Origin: Luidia sarsii
Lineage: Eukaryota; Echinodermata; Asteroidea; Paxillosida; Luidiidae
Direction: 5' to 3'
Length of the DNA: 64,000 nucleotides
NCBI GenBank assembly: GCA_949987565.1
Contig: OX465102.1
Span: forward strand, 11,486,763-11,550,762
Below, one piece after another: positions 38,140 to 46,300 of the stretch. The position numbers were made by a program, and so were the translations under genes. The notes below the pieces were generated by a model. That model was not told the DNA's origin. It did not search any database and saw nothing but the letters and a program-made list of their open reading frames with translations. Position 1 is the first letter of the stretch. Every line of letters starts with the position of its first letter.

Positions 38140-38965
38140 GCCTGAATTTTTTTTATCAGGCAAAGCACTGAGCATTCAGTGTTTATCACTTCGAGCAGGG
38201 CAAAAACTCATTCAATGATTTCCATACGTATAACACTTGCCAAGCTGCAAATTTCCATCTTCCTTCAATTCGCACATCTTTAGCCCCAAAAGTATAAAAT
38301 ACAAAGCCCCTACCATATATGTGGAACTGGTCTGAGAATTTAAAATCATCTATAAACTTTTCAGTCATCACACAGAATCTTAGTATTAAATAATTAGTTT
38401 AATTTGTGTAAAAATATGTGGCCGCAACTGCTATAACAAACGACCGCTATACCAAACAATTTTCATGGATCCCGAGATGTTCATTATAGCGACGTTCCAC
38501 TGTATACGCCATGGTCTGTAAACTGAAAATCTTTTTCTATGTATTTTTGATAATGTAAAATGAAATCAATTGAATGAAGTAAAGTAAATGTATGATGATG
38601 GCGCACACCCTTGTGTATCAGTCTGTTCAAAGCAACTTTGCTTTGTAAGTTTTTTCCACCGGGCTGTTATGTATAAATTATGGGCTGAGGCAGCTGTTCT
38701 CGCCTTCCTGTCTCTTCTCATTGTCGTCACGCAATCGAGACTTCCCCCATACCCCCCCCCCCATTTGCTCCCTCCATCCAGTCCCTCCCTCCTTCCTATC
38801 CATCTTTTCATTTCCTTTCATATCAGCCTAATGTGAACCTCCGCCCCCACTCTCTCCGTCATTTTGTTGCGCATATCCACGCCAACATACCTGCATACCT
38901 GCGACTTCCTCGAGGCAGAAGACAAATATTATCCAGCGACCATTTGACGTCAGAGCGCTCGTCAA
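38140..38965. other. no recognised gene
   Basis: Unique-looking AT-rich sequence, then a poly-C patch near 38751 and a GC-richer patch (38830-38970) leading into the 114-bp array. Confidence 0.55.
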
Positions 38966-40690
38966 CCGTGACGATGCTTGTATTAAACCTTGGGAACTTG
39001 ATAACGAAGTGGGGAAAAGAGAGAAAAGCTCTTTATCACATGGGTTTTTTTATCTGGTTGTGTGGAGTTGTGAAGGCAGTGCTGTGACGATGCTTGTATT
39101 AACCTTGGGAACTTGATAACGAAGTGGGGAAAAGAGAGAAAAGCTCTTAATCACATGGGTTTTTTATCTGGTTGTGTGGAGTTGTGAAGGCAGTGCTATG
39201 ACGATGCTTGTATTAACCTTGGGAACTTGATAACGAAGTGGGGAAAAGAGAGAAAAGCTCTTTATCACATGGGTTTTTTATCTGGTTGTGTGGAGTTGTG
39301 AAGGCAGTGCTGTGACGATGCTTGTATAAACCTTGGGAACTTGATAACAAAGTGGGGAAAAGAGAGAAAAGCTCTTAATCACATGGGTTTTTTATCTGGT
39401 TGTGTGGAGTTGTGAAGGCAGTGCTATGACGATGCTTGTATTAACCTTGGGAACTTGATAACGAAGTGGGGAAAAGAGAGAAAAGCTCTTTATCACATGG
39501 GTTTTTTATCTGGTTGTGTGGAGTTGTGAAGGCAGTGCTGTGACGATGCTTGTATAAACCTTGGGAACTTGATAACAAAGTGGGGAAAAGAGAGAAAAGC
39601 TCTTTATCACATGGGTTTTTTTTCTGGTTGTGTGGAGTTGTGAAGGCAGGGCTGTGAAGATGCTTGTATAAACCTTGGGAACTTGATAACAAAGTGGGGA
39701 AAAGAGAGAAAAGCTCTTTATCACATGGTTTTTTTATCTGATTGTGTGGAGTTGTGAAGGCAGTGCTATGACGATGCTTGTATTAACCTTGGGAACTTGA
39801 TAACAAAGGGGGTGAAAGAGAGAAAAGCCCTTAATCACATGGTTTTTTTTCTGGTTGTGTGGAGTTGTGAAGGCAGTGCTGTGACGATGCTTGTATTAAC
39901 CTTCCAGGGAACTTGATAACGAAGTGGGGAAAAGAGAGAAAAGCCCTTAATCACATGGTGTTTTTTTTCTGGTTGTGTGGAGTTGTGAAGGCAGTGCTGT
40001 GACGATGCTTGTATTAAACCTTGGGAACTTGATAACGAAGTGGGGAAAAGAGAGAAAAGCCCTTAATCACATGGTGTTTTTTTCTGGTTGTGTGGAGTTG
40101 TGAAGGCAGGGCTGTGACGATGCTTGTATAAACCTTGGGAACTTGATAACGAAGTGGGAAAAAGAGAGAAAAGCTCTTTATCACATGGGTTTTTTTTCTG
40201 GTTGTGTGGAGTTGTGAAGGCAGGGCTGTGACGATGCTTGTATTAAACCTTGGGAACTTGATAACAAAGTGGGGAAAAGAGAGAAAAGCTCTTTATCACA
40301 TGGTTTTTTTATCTGATTGTGTGGAGTTGTGAAGGCAGTGCTATGACGATGCTTGTATTAACCTTGGGAACTTGATAACAAAGGGGGTGAAAGAGAGAAA
40401 AGCCCTTAATCACATGGTGTTTTTTTATCTGATTGTGTGGAGTTGTGAAGGCAGTGCTGTGATGATGCTTGTATTAACCTTGGGAACTTGATAATGAAGG
40501 GGGAAAAGAGTGAAAAGCTCTTAATCACATGGTTTTTTTTTTCTGTTTGTGTGGAGTTGTGAAGACAGTGCTGTGACGATGCTTGTATTAACCTTGGGAA
40601 CTTGATAACAAAGGCGGGAAAAGAGTGAAAAGCCCTTTATCACATGGGTTTTTTTTCTGGTTGTGTGGAGTTGTGAAGGCAGTGCTGTGT
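38966..40690. repeat. 114-bp minisatellite, 15 units
   Basis: The landmark ACGATGCTTGTATTAA recurs at 38971, 39087, 39201, 39315, 39429, 39543, 39657, 39771, 39884, 40002, 40117, 40231, 40346, 40462 and 40576. Most steps are 113-118 bases. Units differ in GCTGTG/GCTATG, TATTAACC/TATAAACC and AACGAAG/AACAAAG. Confidence 0.97.
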
Positions 40691-40783
40691 CTCACAAGAG
40701 CTTCAAGAGGTGAAAGAGGTAATTCCTCCATCAGTTATTGAGTGACATTTCTATCGGTCTTTTCATCAGTAAAGACTAAAGGG

Positions 40784-41007
40784 AATAGACCGATTGGGCG
40801 ACCAATGTTTACATGCCATCACCTGACTTATTTTTGCATCTCATTTGGTGCAGAACAGGAGTGGAAATAAGCAAAGAAGACTATCATAATATTATCCACA
40901 TTCTTCTTTGTACATTTTCATCGCTGCTCTGTGCCAAATGAGATGCAAAAATACCCACTTTAAGTCATGTGATGGCGTGTAAACAGTGGTCGGGCAATTG
41001 GTCTATT
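40784..41007. mobile_element. foldback (MITE-like) element with ~80-bp arms
   Basis: The left end AATAGACCGATTGGGCGACC and the right end GGTCGGGCAATTGGTCTATT are inverted copies. Symmetry continues inward through TTTACATGCCATCACCTGAC and TTTTTGCATCTCATTTGGTG, with one short insertion in the right arm. Non-coding centre of about 60 bases. Confidence 0.9.
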
Positions 41008-42065
41008 ATCAGAAGACAGGGAACCAGACTTATTACATGGGCAGATTGTAGTGGGTTTTTTTTGTCCAAAGTGAGGGTCCAGTATTTTTTCTTGAAAATC
41101 CACTCAAGCATTAATGCACTGTATTCCTCAAAGTAATTATTGCTGGTCTGATTTATTTCAATTAGGATCAGAGTAGAAAAAATTGATTCATCTGAAAACC
41201 AATCCAATTAAGTCATGCCTGTACCCTTAGGCCTAATAGTTCAAGTAAATTATTATTGCAGTATTGGGAAAGAATTCTGCTCTTATCAAAATGTCAGACT
41301 CTCTAAATTCTGTATTTCTTCATGTCACAATTTGAAAACTGTTTGAATGGAGTCTTATAAACAAAACCAGAATTATTCTTTGTAAATTATTCTGCTCATA
41401 TCTCAAAATGTCACTGAATATCTGCCTTAATGGAGTAATATGCCCAAATGTTGCAAACTGCTTACTGACTAAAGTTACCAAAAAGCAAACATCAAAAATT
41501 ATATAGGAGGACCTGACATTTCGATCCTAACAGGACCCTTCTCAAAGGCAGAATGAGAGAATGGTCCTGCTAGGATAGAAATGCCATGCACTCCTAATGT
41601 TTGAATCTATTTTTTTATAAGTAACTTTTCTATTTCTTCATGTGGCAGGTCCTGTTAGGATCGAAATGTTTATATTCGCCTTTTGTCAGTACAGTAGTCA
41701 GTAAGCAGTTTGCAACATTTTGGCAGTATGTTTCTTCATGTGACAGTTTGGAAAGCGTCAAAATGGAGTCTTCCGTGAGCCAGTCGTGGCAACCGTGCAA
41801 GCACCTTTAATGAGATCATAGATAACCACGCGGCTGACATTTGATCTGTTAATACCATCTCACCATCCTTGTCATGGATACCCAGCTGTTTCCAATGACC
41901 CAGCACAGCCTGGTTCTGCCCTATCTGAAGCCCTGCCAATTGGACACACTCTCTCGGCGGCGCGGCGCATCGACATGCGCTGCCGGTGCAATTATCCTAG
42001 CCTCGGGGGCAAGTTAGTGCGATGGTGTCTGCATTGAAATATCAGCCCTAATGAGTTCTGGGGTC
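41008..42065. other. gene-free with core-repeat copies
   Basis: Core repeats lie at about 41285, 41507-41595 (inverted pair) and 41645, each near GTTGCAAACTGCTTACTGAC-type modules. GC-rich patch near 41955-41995. No coding region is supported. Confidence 0.7.
41507..41595. repeat. inverted pair of the core repeat
   Basis: ACCTGACATTTCGATCCTAA faces GGTCCTGCTAGGATAGAAAT (then GCCATGCACTCC), with CTTCTCAAAGGCAGAATGAG between. Confidence 0.85.
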
Positions 42066-42206
42066 GATTTCACCAAACTCATCGTATCTTGCGATCAATC
42101 GCAAGACGATGAGCGATGTATATAAACCATACGGTGTATCACAACTTACGATGGGTTATCCATTGTAAGTTGAGTTACGGTGTATCGTAAGGCTTTGTGA
42201 AATCCA
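42066..42206. mobile_element. MITE-like element, TTTCACAAAGCCTTACG family, opposite copy
   Basis: It starts GATTTCACCAAACTCATCGT and ends CGTAAGGCTTTGTGAAATCC, the mirror of 12990-13116, with an internal hairpin TTGCGATCAATCGCAAG. Confidence 0.7.
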
Positions 42207-42738
42207 CCCCTTGTAAAAAACAAAAACAAAAAAAACAACAACTTCAATGCGGCTGCTGTAATGACTGCGGCTAGCTATAGAATCTGGTCTATGAAGACCT
42301 ACCGAATCGTTGAAGATAACTGTGATGTACTGTACATTATTTTATGTATGCTGTTTGACTTTGAAAATGTGGTCGGATTTATTCACCTGCAAATTGTCAG
42401 TGCAACGGGCCATCTCAGTTATGATGGAAAAGAAGTCCTAATTTACGTAGGATTGTAGTTGCAGCCTATTCTTTGTGATTTAGAGCACTCTCTCTTTTAT
42501 CAGACTTAGCAATCCCCAACAGCTATAGAGGTACCAAGGCTGGTGCTTATGTGGCCATTCTACATTTTAATTAGACCGAATCAAAAAACAAGTTTCTTGT
42601 CAGGGTTTTTGAAAAGGAGGAAGAGGGGCTTTTTATTTTTATCCTCCTCCTTGCCCATTTTTTTCCTGTGCGGATGATCTAGTATAATCTTTAATTTTAA
42701 TACCAAGTGAATATCGTCTTTCTTCTCATTCTTGTCAG
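42207..42738. other. sequence upstream of the TRIM2/3 start exon
   Basis: AT-rich with no recognised repeat after 42240; ends in the pyrimidine tract TCTTTCTTCTCATTCTTG before the probable acceptor. No TATA-type promoter is evident, which fits an intron here. Confidence 0.5.
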
Positions 42739-43344
42739 ATCGGCGTCATCATGTTGCCACAGTGATATTGCCGCTTCGTCGCCACTTGCCTCACTGCCAT
42801 GGCAACGACGCAGAGCCCCGTCGTCAAGCAGATCGACAAGCAGTTCCTGGTCTGCGGCATCTGCCTAGAGCGCTACCACACGCCCAAGGTCCTGCCCTGC
42901 CTGCACACCTTCTGCCGCCAGTGCCTGCAGGCCTACGTGCCCGCCGAGTCCCTGACCCTCTCCTGCCCGCTCTGCCGTCAGCAGTCCATCCTGCCGCCCG
43001 AGGGCGTGACCGGCCTGCAGGACAACTTCTTCATCACCAACCTGATGGAGGTGCTGGAGGGGCCCGGCAGCAGCAACAACAGCGGCAACGGCGGGAGCAA
43101 CAGCGGCGGCAGCAACAGCGGCGACGAGGCCAGCAGCGGCAGCCGGCATGCCTACCGCACGGTGCCCTGCTGCTCCAGCCACGAGGGCGAGCCGCTGGAC
43201 TACTACTGCGACGACTGCGAGACGGCCGTCTGCGGCGAATGCACGGCGTCGGAGCACGTCGACCACTCCACGGTGCTCCTGAGTGACATCATTGACGAAC
43301 ACAAGGAGGTCCTCAGAGAGATCCTCGATAAGGCTAAGGACCAG
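42739..43344 (+). CDS. TRIM2/3: TRIM2/3 exon with start codon: RING, Asn/Ser/Gly linker, B-box2
   Basis: The coding part is 42799-43344 (182 codons), ending KAKDQ with donor CAG|GTACAG. A pyrimidine tract and TTGTCAG acceptor put the probable exon start at 42739, leaving a 60-base 5' UTR piece that contains a very short upstream ORF. The RING and B-box2 ligands are all present. Between them lies a low-complexity Gly/Ser/Asn stretch, residues 88-115, where vertebrate TRIM2 has an ordinary linker. Reading through the donor gives a 291-residue open frame, but its extra part has no family similarity and the join to 45415 restores the coiled coil exactly, so the read-through is an intron. Third codon positions are almost all G or C. 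Confidence 0.93.
42751..42765 (+). promoter_or_regulatory. short upstream ORF in the TRIM2/3 5' UTR
   Basis: An ATG at 42751 opens a four-codon frame ending in TGA at 42765, 33 bases before the main ATG. Its start context is weak (TCATCATGT). It would matter only if the exon is transcribed from 42739 or earlier, which is inferred from the acceptor. Confidence 0.4.
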
Positions 43345-46300
43345 GTACAGGCGCTACGCCCCACCAACTTAGGCCAACAGCTTTCACTTTTCTCCAAGTC
43401 GACAGGCGGGCGAGGCTTTTGTGGCAGCCCCAAAATATCAAGTCGCAGACGAAGGCCAAGTGGCATGTTCCAAGTCCAAGTCCTGAGTCATCCAGGTCAA
43501 GTCTCAAGTCTGAGTCATGAGAAGCAAAGGTCGAGTCTCAAAGTCGGAGTCATCTTTAAATGTGATCCTGTATTGGAAGAACATTTCCCAAGTTTTTGGG
43601 ACAGTTTTTATTTCACAAAGTCACAAAGGCCTGCTCGCATGGTCCATCAACCAAATAGTCCTGAAATCCGTTGAGTTGTAATTGTTCGAGCCAATCGTGC
43701 CATTTACCCCAAGACACCAATACAAGTCTGACGAAGCCGCAAGTCCAGTCTGAGCCCAAGTTCAAGTCAGTGGCGTCCGAAAAATCCAAGTCATTTTACC
43801 CGAATCCTAGTCTGAGTCTTGGAGATTAAGATTCCAGTCAGACACGAGTCCGAGTCCAAATCAGGTCTGCAGGCATGCAAGCGAGTTCCGCACAAATCAT
43901 GGATATTCTGCAGTGAGACCTTGCACAGATATTTTTGTTTTGTTTTAGAGTATTATTTTGTGAGGTTCAGTCTGGAACACGAGGGCGCTATGACTACTCC
44001 ATTGGGTGCCTGAAACCAGGACGCACACTGTGATTACCAATAGGCAGTGCCTTGATGGTGTCTTACCGTGGAGGAAGAAGGGGCCCCTTCTTCCTCCATG
44101 GTCTTACAGACCGACTCTGATTTGTGAAAGAATGTTGAGTAGGACCACCCAAGTAGACAATTTGTGATCAAATTAAGGAAGAACTGACAAATTGAAAAAT
44201 GGCAAAAAAATCTTTGACTGGATCAGGCTTTGAGCCTGAGACCTCTGATTTTGTGTACCGGTGTTCTCACCATCTGATCTGTCTAGCCCTTAGAGGGAAG
44301 CCTTCCCTTCAATCAGTGTTTGTGGATGAAACTTTTTCCATTGAAGTCAATCAAATGAGGACAAATTGACTGGGAACTTTTGAAAAAAATAATAAAAATT
44401 GAACATTTATGGAATTTAAATGATTTTGGGAAAAAAAAAATTGAAGAATGTTAAGTAGGATCACTTAGGCCTTCAGTATCTGACAAGAGATGACGGCCAG
44501 AGCATACTGGCCGGAACATCGAGTTACCTCTTCTTTAAGAGACCTGATACATGGTGTCACCGCAAAGTCGCAAACCCTCCTATATTTTTCTCTCCTTATT
44601 CCTCCATGGTTTCACTAAGTCTTATTTATACTCCAATTTAATTCTTTTGTTAATTTGATATACCACAAAGTTTCAAACTGCTTGATTCTGCCTTTGAGAA
44701 AGGCCCTGCTGGGATCGAAACGTCAGGCCTTCCTAATTCTTGAGATGTTCTTTTGTGTTGATAGTTAAAATATTGCTTTTGGCTGCCGTCCCTCCTTGGC
44801 AAAAATAGTTCACTATGATCCTGCCTCTTATACCTGCAGTGGTACCAACTCTTTTTTGTGTGCACTATCCTACATGTACATACGATCCAGAAACATGCTA
44901 CTTTTAAAGGAGCACAAGTCTCGACACTCCTTGCACGACAGGTCCTTCTCTGTGGCAGCTCCTCACATCTGGAACTGACTACTTCTCCACCTTAGATTTT
45001 GTTCTTGTACTACAAAATTAAAATTGCTACTGAAAGCTTTTCTAATGACAAGTTTTCAATGACTAATTTTGTTCTTCTCTATTATTCCCATGCTTCTTGT
45101 CTTTGAGTTTGCTGCACCTTGGACACCTAGCATGGTGGATATGTGCGCATTATAAGTGACTGTCCTTTTCTCAGGACCATTGATACCAGGTGGAAGGTTT
45201 GCGGTGACGCCATGTAGTGCTTCTCTTCCAAGAAGGAGTGTGGCAGAATACACACTACCCAAAACGTTGAGTTACTGGCTCTTTTCATAGCTACACTCCT
45301 TCTTGAAAGAGAAGCACTACGTGGTGTCACCTCAAACCTTCCACTTAGTATTTCCACCATGCAAACAGTCCAGTCTTATCCATTGATACCAGCTCAAACA
45401 CTCTTTCTGCTCAGATTCCACGCCTTCAGGAGGCCATTGAGCGCGTGGCGCTCATCAATGACGGCCTGGAGGAGAAGAAGACCCGGGCGGAGACGGAGAT
45501 TCTGACCTCGTTCGGGGTGCTGGAGCAAGGGGTGCGCGACCGCAAGGAGACGCTGATCCGCGAGCTGAAGTCGGCCCACGAGTCCAAGCAGGAGGTGCTG
45601 CGGCTGCAGCAGGAGTCGCTGGAGCAGGAGCTGGCCGGCGTGGAGCACAACTGCGACTTCACCGAGCAGGCGCTGCGCTCGGGCAACGAGATGCAGATCC
45701 TGCTGGTGCGCAAGCAGATGGGCCAGCGGCTGCGGGAGCTGACGGAGCCCCTGGGCCGCTTGGAGCCGCAGGAGAACGACTGCATCGCCTTCGTGGCCGG
45801 CCCCGCACAGGCCGGCATCTCGATGGCCGGACTGGGCGCCGTGCAGAGCAACAGTGCCGTGGCCCGGGAGACGGTGGCTGTGGGCGAGGGACTGAAGCGG
45901 GCCATCTGCGGGGAGCAGACCGTCGCCACCGTCACCACGAAGAACTTCCGGGGGGAGCTGGTGACCCGCGGCGGGGCCGAGTTGGCCGCCTGGCTCCAGT
46001 CGGGCGAGGCCGAGCCCCACGAAGCCCGCATAGTGGACAACAAGAACGGCACGTACGACGTGCTGTACACAGTGCCGAGGGAGGGCCCGCACACGCTCAC
46101 CGTCAAGCTGTTCGGCCGCCACATCCGCGGCAGCCCCTTCAAGCTGCGGGTGCTGCGGGAGAGCAGCTCCTCCAGCCCCAAGTCGCCCACCAGCAAGATC
46201 CCGCGCAGCAGCAACGTCAAGCAGCGGGCCGTGCGCCGGCCCCAGAGCGCGGCCGGCTCGCTGCGCGTCTACCGCAAGTCCAACCCCATCGAGGACGACC

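Larger units (their letters stand above)
43345..45414 (+). other. TRIM2/3 intron 1, repeat-loaded
   Basis: This 2070-base intron contains degenerate CAAGTC/GAGTC repeats (about 43430-43870), a perfect 30-bp palindrome (44069), a tRNA-like SINE (44194), a GGTTTGCGG-family remnant (about 44480-44580), a TCGAAACGTCAGGCC-core repeat (44694), a broken LINE reverse-transcriptase end (44862) and a long foldback element (45191). Confidence 0.85.

Noticed and set aside
42732..43286. 184-codon plus frame over TRIM2/3 exon 1
   Set aside because: Out-of-frame shadow with no ATG start; the RING and B-box are in the other frame.
43345..43674. Read-through extension of TRIM2/3 exon 1 to a 291-residue protein
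   Set aside because: It follows a good donor, lacks family similarity and would remove the coiled coil. A truncated isoform is not excluded.
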